Below are positions 17,316-26,293 of a stretch of 64,000 nucleotides of DNA, in pieces. Each line of letters starts with the position of its first letter. Positions within the stretch are counted from its first letter, which is position 1. Position numbers and translations under genes: made by a program. This DNA is from G942493375 sp942493375 (GTDB taxonomy: Bacteria; Armatimonadota; UBA5829). Under the pieces are notes generated by a model. That model was given only the letters and a program-made list of their open reading frames with translations, was not told where the DNA came from and made no database searches. The DNA lies in the NCBI GenBank assembly GCA_942493375.1, contig OW818698.1, forward strand, positions 4,030,001 to 4,094,000, given 5' to 3'.

Positions 17316-19217
17316 CTATTTGTTATTCTGTGTTGCCCTTTTCATAAGTGCTTCAAGATAGGTTTTATCCATGCGGCTTTTGGCGAATTCGGTGAAATCG
17401 CACGGTGTCATGTCGGCGAACTCTGTGAGTACACGTACTGTAAAATCAGCTCCGGCCTTTTCGGGGTCAGCTGGTCCAAGGAATTTGTTGCCAGGTGCAT
17501 CTCCCTTCACACGGTAGTTCTGGTAATTATATAACCACTGATGATCAACGGGAATGCGTGCCCGTTTGACGCGTGCAAGCAAGACCTGATTATCAGCCAC
17601 TGCAGCTTCTGCTTCCGTGAATAGCTGGGTTGCGCGGTTCATATCATCCAGGCTGGCCCAGCTTGCATCGGCGCTTCCAGGCCACATTCTGAGCGTCACA
17701 TTGCTGGCTGCTGTTTCGAATATATCTATCACCTTGCGCAGTTCTGGTGCTGCCTTGCCATAATAACCTTTTAGAAATTCGTCCATAATGGCATTTGCAT
17801 TTCGTGACGGGTCCCAAAGCAAATGCGCTGCAAGGTATGTTTTCAGTGCGGTGAAATAACTGATAGCGACCGTTTCATCCTCAAGGAATACGCCAACAGC
17901 TCTATTGTCACGGTATGTACGTATATCAGGACCTATCGTATGCAAGTTTGGGTGCGGCGCAAGAGGACCGCTGTAATTCAAATAGTAGTCCCAGATCATT
18001 ACATTTGCGCCGATACTCGACCAACCTTTGAGGCCATCCATCATCTGTTTATTCTGTTTACTTTTCAGAGGCTGAAAAAAGCTTCTGTTATCAAATGCAA
18101 CTTGCATTACAACGTTCTTACGCGGACGTATATTTTTAGGAGGTTTCATGGAATACTGGTAGGCTAGAGTCAAGACATAGAAGTCCGGAAACTCTTTTTC
18201 TACCATTTCCGCCACTTTATTTACACCGTAAAGCAGAGAACCAGACGGTGAACCTTCGGTATCGTCCAGAGCTTTGCACTTAGCACATTGACACTGGATT
18301 CCATTGTCATTTTGAGTTAAGGATACCATTCCTAATCCGGGCTGCTTTCGGATCTCTGCCAATACATTTCTGGAAAGCTCCAGAAGCATATCGTCATTTG
18401 TCATGCAGAGCTGACCGCCATCATCTGCACGTTTGCCATCGATCTCGCTGTACCATTCCGGGTGATCCTTGAAATATTTGTCGGGTGGTAGGAATGGATA
18501 AAAAGTATGGCAAAAGCCTAAAGGCATCAGGCTGCCGCCGAGGTTGGCAGGTATCCCTGTTCCATGGCCATTATTACGCTGTCTTACGGCAAATCTTACC
18601 TTGTCCCAGTCTTTCACACCTGCATCCGAGTCATCAAGTCTCCAGTGGCTTACTACATGATGGACCATACTCCAGCTGTATACTTCACGGAAGCGGAATT
18701 GTGGTACATAGCGCACATTCAGTGGTTTGATTGTCAGGTCATGTTTGGGTGGTATATATTCTTCGGTGTGCGTCCACCAGCGAACACCTGCTTCACGTTC
18801 GAGGAACTCATATACAGCATAGAGAGTTCCACGTCTGCTGCCTACAGCACCGGTAAGTACCAGATGAGGATAGGCAGTCTTTATAACGATTCCATCGTCC
18901 CCGAGTTTTGCCTTATCAATAACCAGTTTTGGCAAGATGGCTTTAGCTGCACCCGGACCAACTGCGATGGTCGGTCTGTTGGCGGTTTGCGCCGGGGACA
19001 CAATTTGGAATTCGGCCCCAGTGATTTTTTGAAGGTAAGCAGCCAACTCAGACGCTGCATTTTTTTCTGGCAGTGAGGTATCAGATGCCAGTGAGATTAT
19101 ATAGTTTGTCCTGGTTGCTTCAGACAACCGTAGCTCAGACATGGCAGAGGCAACACCAGACCCAGCCAGTAACAACACCGAAATCAAGCATATTAGCAAA
19201 TGAGTATAACTTGTCAT
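17316..19217 (-). CDS. Secreted DUF4838 protein with alpha-glucuronidase-like N-terminal domain
   Basis: 633 residues with a signal peptide (LLICLISVLLLAGSGVASA). Residues ~30-140 look like the small mixed alpha/beta domain that precedes the barrel in GH67/GH20-type enzymes (AASELAAYLQKITGAEF, GTLYAVYEFLEREAGVRWW). The rest matches the DUF4838 pattern, with FREVYSW, HPEWYSEIDGKR, SLTQNDNGIQCQCAKCKAL and MIWDYYLNYS. The CQCAKC motif may bind a metal. Family members cluster with polysaccharide-degrading genes, but the reaction is not established. It sits between two esterase paralogues, suggesting joint action on an acylated, possibly uronic-acid-bearing glycan (inference). Confidence 0.82.
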   Translation of the reverse strand: MTSYTHLLICLISVLLLAGSGVASAMSELRLSEATRTNYIISLASDTSLPEKNAASELAAYLQKITGAEFQIVSPAQTANRPTIAVGPGAAKAILPKLVIDKAKLGDDGIVIKTAYPHLVLTGAVGSRRGTLYAVYEFLEREAGVRWWTHTEEYIPPKHDLTIKPLNVRYVPQFRFREVYSWSMVHHVVSHWRLDDSDAGVKDWDKVRFAVRQRNNGHGTGIPANLGGSLMPLGFCHTFYPFLPPDKYFKDHPEWYSEIDGKRADDGGQLCMTNDDMLLELSRNVLAEIRKQPGLGMVSLTQNDNGIQCQCAKCKALDDTEGSPSGSLLYGVNKVAEMVEKEFPDFYVLTLAYQYSMKPPKNIRPRKNVVMQVAFDNRSFFQPLKSKQNKQMMDGLKGWSSIGANVMIWDYYLNYSGPLAPHPNLHTIGPDIRTYRDNRAVGVFLEDETVAISYFTALKTYLAAHLLWDPSRNANAIMDEFLKGYYGKAAPELRKVIDIFETAASNVTLRMWPGSADASWASLDDMNRATQLFTEAEAAVADNQVLLARVKRARIPVDHQWLYNYQNYRVKGDAPGNKFLGPADPEKAGADFTVRVLTEFADMTPCDFTEFAKSRMDKTYLEALMKRATQNNK

Positions 19218-19310
19218 TACAATGGCCTTTGCCTATTACATTGGATAAAAGGTGACGGAACCTCATTGTTCTGAACAGATTGTCAGTCAAAAAGGCTCCG
19301 TCTTCTCATA

Positions 19311-20429
19311 CTAGAACTTCATGGCTTCAAAAGCCTGCTCATACATCCAGTGCCCGAAGTCGTTGGGGTGGTTGATGTTGTTACCAAGCAACGAGGATTG
19401 GTCTTTGCGTCTGAGGACCATATCCCATGTGCTGTAAACATCTACATACGCGCATTTTGCTTCTGCAGCAGCCTGTTTAGCGGCTTCGGCATACACACCC
19501 ATCCTGTGGGTGCCATAATGCCAGTCATTATTGGGAGGGAAACAGGAGTAGATAATACAATCTGCACCTTTAGTCTCCCTGATCTTATTGACCTGCCAGA
19601 TTAAATTTTCTTTGTATTTCTGGGGTTCTACAGAGCCTATGTTGTGGTCATTCATTCCCCAACCGATAATCGCCAGGTCGGCTTTATCTATCTGTCCCAT
19701 ATATTTTTTGTCATCAAACAGGTCAACGCCTGTCTGTGAAGTATATCCGGAGATAGAAACATCCTTGACTTCAACCTGGGCTTTGGGGAATTTTGTCTGC
19801 AGGTATTTTCCAAATCTCGCTTGGAATCTTAAATCGGGTTCTGAGGCTTCTCCACCGGCTGTAATGCTGTCGCCGTAGGAAATCATTAGGAAATGACCAC
19901 CTGCTTCAAGTTTCTTTTTGATAGCACCAAGGTACTTGCTCTGGTCATTCGATTTCGCAAACGGTTGACCATTGGTTGTCTGATAATCCGCCCACACAAA
20001 GAAAGGATGGTTGGAGAAACCAGGGAACTTGGTATGATCAAAGTCCTTTATTCCATACAGGATATTTGTTGAAAAATCTGGTATACGGGTGCTTTCAGTA
20101 CGAGTAATCGTGCCTTTGTCGTAATCAACTACATAATCTGTGCCTTCGGTGTAGACTACGCTGCCCGGTTTGTCAGCCTGAAATGTGCTGCGCAGTGTGA
20201 GACTACCCTTAATAATTTTATCGAAACACAAGTTGCCGGGAATGGTCTTAGCCAGAACCAGGCTCTCTCCTTGAATACTCATCTTCTTTCCTTTGGCTGC
20301 ATTTGCAGCAGTATTGATATTACGTGTTGGTTTGATTTGTCGCTTCGATTGTTTTATCCTGGTTGAACCTGGACAACCTGAGAGACTTAGCACGACAAAA
20401 CTCAGAGCTATTAACAATGCTGTCCTCAT
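19311..20429 (-). CDS. Lipoprotein SGNH/GDSL hydrolase (esterase), paralogue 3
   Basis: 372 residues. Unlike its two paralogues it has a lipobox (VVLSLSGC, Cys ~19) and a basic linker before the shared domain, so it should be membrane-anchored. Catalytic blocks are SYGDSITAGGE, IGWGMNDHN and NHPNDFGHW. The N-terminal domain repeats the family pattern (GESLVLAKTIPGNLCFDKI). Its ATG overlaps the stop of the upstream DUF5107 gene by 4 bases. Together with the DUF4838 gene and paralogue 2 it appears to form one transcription unit. Confidence 0.85.
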   Translation of the reverse strand: MRTALLIALSFVVLSLSGCPGSTRIKQSKRQIKPTRNINTAANAAKGKKMSIQGESLVLAKTIPGNLCFDKIIKGSLTLRSTFQADKPGSVVYTEGTDYVVDYDKGTITRTESTRIPDFSTNILYGIKDFDHTKFPGFSNHPFFVWADYQTTNGQPFAKSNDQSKYLGAIKKKLEAGGHFLMISYGDSITAGGEASEPDLRFQARFGKYLQTKFPKAQVEVKDVSISGYTSQTGVDLFDDKKYMGQIDKADLAIIGWGMNDHNIGSVEPQKYKENLIWQVNKIRETKGADCIIYSCFPPNNDWHYGTHRMGVYAEAAKQAAAEAKCAYVDVYSTWDMVLRRKDQSSLLGNNINHPNDFGHWMYEQAFEAMKF

Positions 20430-22450
20430 TTTTCTCTCTCCGCCACATCTCTTCCTACCCGGAAGTCTATCTGCTTGGGTAAGGGGAAGTCTTTCCGAAC
20501 CTTTGCTTTTAATTCATCATTGATGGGGATTCCCTGTTCTTTTGCCGTTTTACGTTCATACATCTCAAACCACAAACCGGCAAGTGAACCCTCACCCTCC
20601 ATCATTGTTACGAAATCGTAATTGAAGAGCTCAATAGCTTCATCATAATCATCCATACGCACTTTTGCCCATGCGGACATAAGTCGGATGCGCTCATCGG
20701 CACGTATTTCATCAGGCATTGCACTTATTAAGTCAACGACGTTCTGGTTGAGTCCCAGATCCAGCAGCAGAGATGAATATTCTCTGGCCAGATATGCAGT
20801 CTGAGGTCCTGCTTCCCAGGCATCACGATAGAGAGCTCTGGCAGCTTCTCTACGGTGATCACGCAGTTCCAGTGCAGCCAGGTTACGCAGAGTCCAACCG
20901 GTCCGCTTGTGCTGCAGTGATTTACTCCATGCTTTCACTGCTTCTTTTATCTCGCCAGCCTCAACATGAGCAATACCCATGTGATACCAGCCCAGCCAGT
21001 GATCGCTTGATCCGCTGTCTATTGATTTCTGCAGAAGCTCTTTCCACTCAGGCTGTATCATAAACTGCCCAGGCTCCTTGCATGCACAGGTTTCTGATAG
21101 TTTGCCAGTATCCAGAAGTTCCAGCCATGCTGCCTGTTCAGGACCGAGATCAGATTCATCAAAACAAAGCTCAGCAGGAATTATGTCCACATCACCTGCT
21201 GCTTTGGCCCGTTTACGTTCAAGAGCACCCCATCCGAGTCCAGCGTGCAGCGCTTCTCCGCATGGCTGGGTCATGAGCTTATCATATTCTACGTGTAGTG
21301 CATTTAGGTCGGCTCTTGGCAATCTTTCTTCAAATCCAGCGTCAGTCGCCGTCCATGCATCATGCCACTCGGTCCCGTGGACTTTTGCGGGGTCCATCTC
21401 CATGAGCCCGAAAGCTTCGGTCCAAGTCCATTCAGTGTGGGCCGGCATCGGGATATGTTCGCACTGGGTCTGGGTCAGTCCTGCTTGAATCTCTACATAT
21501 GCACTACCAGGAGCTGCCAGATATTCCTGCCATCTGTCTCCGCCTTTGCTGGTTCCCCAGACGAATAGTTTACGACCAACTAAGCGGTCAGTGGAGGTCT
21601 GTATGAATCCCCGTCCCTCTTTATCAAGGGTCGTGATCCAACGCCTTTGAGTCTCATCCATCCGGAAGAAGAATTCCATTGAATGTTTGATGTTGGTTGT
21701 GTAAGGAACTTCGTATCCGTCTATCTCAGGCAGGTGGCCGAGGGCGAAACCCTTCTCACCGTTGTATATACAGGAATCAGCCGGGACCAGAACTCTTCGA
21801 TCCTTTTTCTCGGGAGCACCCATATTGGTCCACCAGTACATCGGTATCTCACAGTCCAGGGCATTTACAATCCGCACATGCATAAACAGGAACTGAGAGT
21901 TGGACGGCAAGTAGAAATCCATCTGATATGTGAAGCGCTTGACTCTGTCCCACGCATACATGCGCATTCCCGGTTCACCGTTTGCATCTTTAATCAGGCA
22001 AGTATGTAATGGGGAGCAGGTCAGGTAGTGATGACCCAACTGCCCCGCATTGAACTCGATTCCTCCGCCGATCCATGCATTTCGAAGCGCAAGGTTGCGG
22101 GGCTGAAAAACGGGATTTCGGTCAAGAAGTTCTGTGCCTGATGGCTTATGTATCAGGCTCATCATATGTCCACCGAGTGCCGGGACAAATGTAGCTTTCA
22201 GATATTCATTTTCCATCACAACTGAATCAAATGATTTTGTCTGCTTGTCAGCTGTATAACCATCCTGGATTCTATAAGGGAGAACACGGGAGTCACACTT
22301 CCATCCAATCAGTTTTGTCTCTTCAGCCGGAATGCCATCTAGTATGCATGGTTTAAATTCGCTCTCCGGACTTCTGAACATTGGTAACGGATTCTCTGGT
22401 CCAATATCCACGCCCGGAAGTACATATGGTTCATTTCTGACTTCGGTCAC
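20426..22450 (-). CDS. DUF5107 protein with C-terminal TPR-like repeats
   Basis: 674 residues, no signal peptide. The first ~400 residues match the DUF5107 pattern, a galactose-mutarotase-like beta-sandwich: VVMENEYLKATFVPALGGHM, then IGGGIEFNAGQLGHH, then MYWWTNMGAPEK and AHTEWTWTEAFGLME. Residues ~410-640 contain helical repeats with TPR character (WLGWYHMGIAHVEAGEIKEA, RNLAALELRDHRREAARALY). Proteins of this type are common in glycan-use loci and are thought to act on sugars or glycosides, but no reaction is established. It is the first gene of the operon, with an extended -10 promoter about 110 bp upstream. Confidence 0.8.
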   Translation of the reverse strand: MTEVRNEPYVLPGVDIGPENPLPMFRSPESEFKPCILDGIPAEETKLIGWKCDSRVLPYRIQDGYTADKQTKSFDSVVMENEYLKATFVPALGGHMMSLIHKPSGTELLDRNPVFQPRNLALRNAWIGGGIEFNAGQLGHHYLTCSPLHTCLIKDANGEPGMRMYAWDRVKRFTYQMDFYLPSNSQFLFMHVRIVNALDCEIPMYWWTNMGAPEKKDRRVLVPADSCIYNGEKGFALGHLPEIDGYEVPYTTNIKHSMEFFFRMDETQRRWITTLDKEGRGFIQTSTDRLVGRKLFVWGTSKGGDRWQEYLAAPGSAYVEIQAGLTQTQCEHIPMPAHTEWTWTEAFGLMEMDPAKVHGTEWHDAWTATDAGFEERLPRADLNALHVEYDKLMTQPCGEALHAGLGWGALERKRAKAAGDVDIIPAELCFDESDLGPEQAAWLELLDTGKLSETCACKEPGQFMIQPEWKELLQKSIDSGSSDHWLGWYHMGIAHVEAGEIKEAVKAWSKSLQHKRTGWTLRNLAALELRDHRREAARALYRDAWEAGPQTAYLAREYSSLLLDLGLNQNVVDLISAMPDEIRADERIRLMSAWAKVRMDDYDEAIELFNYDFVTMMEGEGSLAGLWFEMYERKTAKEQGIPINDELKAKVRKDFPLPKQIDFRVGRDVAEREK

Positions 22451-22558
22451 TGGGATTTTCCTCCTGGATAGCGCCTAACGCTGGTGAAATATACTGCTCG
22501 CGGAAGCATCAGACACCTGAATGGTACAGTGTTTCCGGAGTATTCGTCACAAAGGAAT

Positions 22559-22567
22559 ATTATATCA
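22559..22567 (-). promoter_or_regulatory. Extended -10 promoter of the DUF5107/esterase operon
   Basis: On the minus strand TGATATAAT: a perfect -10 (22559-22564) with the TG extension one base upstream. The only -35-like hexamer (TTGGTG) is 19 bp away, which is long, so the extended element probably carries recognition. Confidence 0.5.
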
Positions 22568-22707
22568 CCTAGCCTACATAATTCACCAAGCTTTGAATTC
22601 GTGGGAATATTTTGGTCCTGTTGCATCTGATCTAGCTTAAACGATAGAAAACCACAATACCCGGATACACCAGTGGTTTGTGGTTTTCGTTGGGATGTAG
22701 TTATTTA

Positions 22708-23358
22708 TTATATTCTACGTCTACGAACGTATCCCATTACTCCGGCAATGTTGAGGGCTATACCGGTTGCCAGTCCTACAAAAGTAGAAGCCTCCGGGAC
22801 TGCACTTGCGCTCATTGCAGCAGTTCCACCAGCAGATCCGGCATTGCCATAATAGTATGCACCATACTGGATACCGATCCCATCACAAAGCACCAGAGCA
22901 TTGAAAGAATCAGAGTCTTCTGCAATGCTATCGGTGATACTCGGATTGATGTAGGAATAGACATTATTGAACAACTGACCAATCTGATGCCAGGAGTTGT
23001 CTTTATGATAAAAGAATTTGTATAGATACTCGCTGTCATTTGTTGTAGTTGTGGGATCTGCTACGACTGATTGGTCGTCAATCTGACTATTCAATGAACC
23101 ATAAAGACTGCCATGCTTACCTTTGGGCATCGATAGCGTTCTGGTTGCCGACCAACTGAGTTCATAATAACCGAGTGCTAGAGTATCATCAAACACAAAC
23201 TCAGTAGATAGCTTTGCTGAGTCCAAGTATGGAGTCTTTGAATTTATGGTCAATCCTGATAGTGATAATGAAAGTTCCGAATCATTCGACCATGCATTGA
23301 TTGGGAAGAGAAGCATTGTAAGCATTGCAGCCATTAATAATAGTCGAGGTGTTTTCAA
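22708..23358 (-). CDS. PEP-CTERM sorted surface protein
   Basis: 216 residues starting at TTG, with GGAG about 10 bases upstream. There is a signal peptide (LLLMAAMLTMLLFPINAWS). The mature part is small, Ser/Asp/Tyr-rich and of unknown fold. The C terminus is a clear PEP-CTERM signal: VPEAS, then a ~20-residue hydrophobic helix (FVGLATGIALNIAGVMGYV), then RRRR. Such proteins are cut by an exosortase and displayed or secreted with exopolysaccharide. No exosortase gene is in this window. The next gene downstream of the promoter side is a truncated sugar-transferase-like ORF, in keeping with an exopolysaccharide link. Confidence 0.85.
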   Translation of the reverse strand: MKTPRLLLMAAMLTMLLFPINAWSNDSELSLSLSGLTINSKTPYLDSAKLSTEFVFDDTLALGYYELSWSATRTLSMPKGKHGSLYGSLNSQIDDQSVVADPTTTTNDSEYLYKFFYHKDNSWHQIGQLFNNVYSYINPSITDSIAEDSDSFNALVLCDGIGIQYGAYYYGNAGSAGGTAAMSASAVPEASTFVGLATGIALNIAGVMGYVRRRRI

Positions 23359-23412
23359 AGATTGTATTCTCCTACAGTGTGCGAAATGGTAGCAGTATTT
23401 GAAGAGTCGTAA

Positions 23413-23607
23413 TTAAGCGTGGAGTTGTGTAATGGATTTCTCAGCTTTCGATACCACTTTGTAGACATCGTCAGGTGCATGAGTTTGGGTTCCAAAAACC
23501 ACAGGTTTACCGCTGACCAGGGCTCCTGTCAGTGCAATGCCGATAAGAACCGGGCTCACAAATAACATTATGGTAGTTGATATCGCTAAATCCAGGTATT
23601 CTCTCAT
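23413..23607 (-). CDS. Truncated bacterial sugar transferase-like membrane protein
   Basis: 64 residues from the ATG at 23607, chosen because AAGGA lies 7 bases upstream. MREYLDLAISTTIMLFVSPV and the following ALVSGKPVVFGTQTHA resemble the first ~50 residues of undecaprenyl-phosphate sugar phosphotransferases (pattern D...S......SP.......SG.PV.F.Q). The conserved catalytic core that should follow is absent, and the frame ends soon after. It could be a pseudogene remnant or a small membrane protein in its own right. It lies 54 bp upstream of the PEP-CTERM gene in the same direction, which fits an exopolysaccharide context. Confidence 0.5.
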   Translation of the reverse strand: MREYLDLAISTTIMLFVSPVLIGIALTGALVSGKPVVFGTQTHAPDDVYKVVSKAEKSITQLHA

Positions 23608-23886
23608 TATGTTTCCTTGTACCACCATTCATAGACTAGTGGGGGTGAATTGATTCTTAATTCTCTGTGCTCTATATGGAATATAGTCGCAAGAAATGTG
23701 CCATATATATGAACAATAGAATTATAAGCAGATATTCTGGTGGTTATACCAGGAAGATATCTCTAATAGTTCGCAAAACGTGCAGATAGCATACGGATGA
23801 AGTGACCCGGAAAATGAAGGATATCCAGGCCTTACGTAGTATTAAACAACAGACAAATAGCTGTACATCATCAAATCGAGGAAGTA

Positions 23887-25428
23887 ATGGATAGACAAAA
23901 CGAGTCACGCAGAGCGAATATTATCAACTTTATTAGAGCTATCGAACCCAGGGAACCGTCCCCTGATCTTCTGGAACCAATGGTCAAGCAGATCGAACTT
24001 GTCACTAAACATAACTTAGCCGCAACCTGGCTTGTACAATATGATACAATGCTGGACAGCAAGTTTACCGATATTCTGAAGAGCCTGGGACCCGACCAGG
24101 AAATTGGTGCCTGGATAGAAATGGTCCAGCCCCAGGTTGAGAAAGCCGGGATACAGTGGCGGGGGCGATGGGCCTGGGACTGGCATTCGGATGTCGGGTT
24201 TGCCGAAGGCTATACACCCCATGAAAGGGAAAAACTCATTGACCTTTATATGGAGCTGTTCCAGTCAGTCTTTGGCAAGCTTCCCCGCACCGTCGGATGC
24301 TGGATGCTGGACTGCCATACTTTGAATTATCTGAGCGAAAAGTATGGAGTAATTGGAGCATGCAATTGTAAAGATCAATACGGGACAGATGGATATACGC
24401 TTTGGGGAGGATATTTTGCTGGAGGATACTATCCCAGCAAAATTCATGCTCTGACACCTGCACAGCACGCAGAGAACCAGATAGATATCCCGATCTTCCG
24501 CATGCTTGGCAGTGATCCCATATACCAATATGAGTCCGCAGTCACAGAAAATGGACAGGGAGTTGTAACTCTTGAGCCTGTATATAAGCAGGGTGGAGGT
24601 GATCCAGCCTGGGTCAGATGGTTCTTTGATACTACTTTCAATACCCCGCATCTGGCGTTGGCATATGCACAGGCAGGGCAGGAGAACTCATTTGGCTGGG
24701 AGAATATGGCGGATGGCCTCATAGACCAGTTCGCTTTAATGGCCGAATTGCAGAATAAAGGGACATTACTTGTTGAAACACTGGAATCGACATCCGAATG
24801 GTTCCGAAAGAGCTTTCCTATAACTCCTGCCTCTGCAGTTGTTGCTCTGGATGACTGGATGAACGAAGGCAGAAAGTCGGTATGGTATTCGAGTGATCGT
24901 TATCGGACAAATCTATTTTGGGATGAGTCTGGCTTCCGCATAAGAGATATACATCTATTCGATGAGCAATACCCTCAGAATTATATCAACGATACCTGCA
25001 CCAGCAACCTGGCTGTCTATGACACTTTGCCAGTTATGGAGGGCTTCCTGTGGTCCGAAGATGAGTGTAAAGCAGGCATTTATATTGATCTGCCGGGTAC
25101 TCAATGCTGCAAGCCATCAGAGATAACCGTAACTGAGGTTGGAAACTCACTGAAGATCCAGTGGCAGTGTTCAGGACAACTCATAACTGTGTTGTGCGAG
25201 CCTGATCGAATGACAGTTACTGTGAATACCGATCAACAATGGTCACTGCATATGGTAGTTGGCAGCGAAGGCGCTGATCACATCGCAGCAATGGACCCAG
25301 CAAGCATTAAAATGAGCCATGAAGGTTTTGCATATTCAACGCAGTTTGAGTGTAAATCTCTGACCAGAGAATCTAAAACTCTGATTAAAGCAGTTCCGGA
25401 TGGTCAGAGCGTAGTGATCAGCTTCTAG
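23887..25428 (+). CDS. Uncharacterised protein, possibly a NodB/GH57-like barrel
   Basis: 513 residues, no signal peptide; GAGGAAGTA directly precedes the ATG. The N-terminal ~330 residues (NFIRAIEPREP, HNLAATWLVQYDTML, EIGAWIEM, WHSDVGFAEGY, YLSEKYGVIGACNCKDQYGT) have the look of polysaccharide-deacetylase or GH57/GH38-type (beta/alpha) barrels. In those folds an early R..EPR/D segment and later H and D residues line the site, but I cannot assign a family firmly. The last ~150 residues are beta-rich (EITVTEVGNSLKIQWQCSG). It is a single-gene unit flanked by an empty upstream region and a short palindromic repeat downstream. Confidence 0.6.
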   Translation: MDRQNESRRANIINFIRAIEPREPSPDLLEPMVKQIELVTKHNLAATWLVQYDTMLDSKFTDILKSLGPDQEIGAWIEMVQPQVEKAGIQWRGRWAWDWHSDVGFAEGYTPHEREKLIDLYMELFQSVFGKLPRTVGCWMLDCHTLNYLSEKYGVIGACNCKDQYGTDGYTLWGGYFAGGYYPSKIHALTPAQHAENQIDIPIFRMLGSDPIYQYESAVTENGQGVVTLEPVYKQGGGDPAWVRWFFDTTFNTPHLALAYAQAGQENSFGWENMADGLIDQFALMAELQNKGTLLVETLESTSEWFRKSFPITPASAVVALDDWMNEGRKSVWYSSDRYRTNLFWDESGFRIRDIHLFDEQYPQNYINDTCTSNLAVYDTLPVMEGFLWSEDECKAGIYIDLPGTQCCKPSEITVTEVGNSLKIQWQCSGQLITVLCEPDRMTVTVNTDQQWSLHMVVGSEGADHIAAMDPASIKMSHEGFAYSTQFECKSLTRESKTLIKAVPDGQSVVISF

Positions 25429-25450
25429 CAATGGAGTAGCACTCAACTTT

Positions 25451-25483
25451 CCGTTCGTCCTGAGCTTGTCGAAGGGCGAACGG
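25451..25483. repeat. REP-like palindrome
   Basis: Arms CCGTTCGTCC (25451-25460) and GGGCGAACGG (25474-25483) pair over 10 bp, with one G-T pair, around TGAGCTTGTCGAA. This motif is a widespread intergenic palindrome in environmental bacteria. It lies between convergent genes, where it may also stop transcription. Confidence 0.7.
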
Positions 25484-25495
25484 ATGATAACCAAA

Positions 25496-26110
25496 CTACC
25501 CGATCTCTGCTCCATAGCACCCGGCAAAGTGTATTGCCTGAGCAATGTCCATACGAACTCCCTTAACGTCCACGTTTTGCATACTGACTCGGGAAAGATT
25601 CGCTCCACGGAGGTCGGCCCCAACAAGTTTAGTCTGGTCGAAGTTAACTCCTGTCAGATCAGTATCACGCAGATCAGCATCTGTAAGGTTGGCACCATAG
25701 AAGTCGGTGTCCACGAATTTTATGCCCCGCAGGTCCATCCCGTGCAGGTCCTGCATTCTCAGACTCACCCATGACCAGTCTCCACCAACAATGCTTATTC
25801 CACCCATATCTGCATCTGCGAAGGATGATCCAATTAACTGGCAATTTTCGATACGTGCAACAAACAGGACTGTCCCGGAGAATATGCAGTTGGACAAACG
25901 ACATTCTGATAGGACCGCTGCATTCATCCTGGCTCCGGAGAAATCACATTCCTCAAAACTGCACTTTTCAGCAACAAGCTCATTAAGTTTTGCACCCCAA
26001 AATTTACAACCGTTGAACCTGCATCGGATAAACTGATATTCTTTCAAATCCGTACTGGAAAAGTCTCGCCCAATATATTCCTCCTCATTCCATACCCGCA
26101 GCTGTTCCAT
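25496..26110 (-). CDS. Pentapeptide-repeat protein
   Basis: 204 residues built from A(D/N)Lxx-type pentapeptides, e.g. FIRCRFNGCKFWGAKL, then CSFEECDFSGARM, then FYGANLTDADLRDTDL, then LVGADLRGANLSRV. These predict a right-handed quadrilateral beta-helix over most of the length. There is no signal peptide and no partner domain. Family members range from DNA-gyrase mimics to proteins of unknown role, and nothing here narrows it down. It is transcribed alone on the minus strand; the gap upstream carries the terminator of the next gene. Confidence 0.85.
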   Translation of the reverse strand: MEQLRVWNEEEYIGRDFSSTDLKEYQFIRCRFNGCKFWGAKLNELVAEKCSFEECDFSGARMNAAVLSECRLSNCIFSGTVLFVARIENCQLIGSSFADADMGGISIVGGDWSWVSLRMQDLHGMDLRGIKFVDTDFYGANLTDADLRDTDLTGVNFDQTKLVGADLRGANLSRVSMQNVDVKGVRMDIAQAIHFAGCYGAEIG

Positions 26111-26212
26111 AAACTAAGCATGTCTCCCACTATCATAATAACAGCCACAAGTATACTACATAATCCCAGGGGGCAAGTGAACGTAAAGATGAAAACCAAG
26201 CATAAACAGCAA

Positions 26213-26258
26213 AAAGTTTCGGGGTTCCAGGCCTGGTAGCCTGGAACCCCGAAACTTT
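26213..26258 (-). terminator. Terminator of the clostripain-like gene
   Basis: A 20-bp perfect stem (26213-26232 with 26239-26258) with a 6-base loop, followed on the minus strand by a run of five T. It is 36 bp downstream of the stop at 26294. Confidence 0.92.
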
Positions 26259-26293
26259 CTATTATTAACTAATCTCGCTTTTCCGGATACTCA

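Noticed and set aside
19241..19315. Terminator between the DUF4838 and lipoprotein esterase genes
   Set aside because: A 10-bp stem with one mismatch exists, but the loop is about 28 bases and no T-tract is placed correctly; too weak to list.
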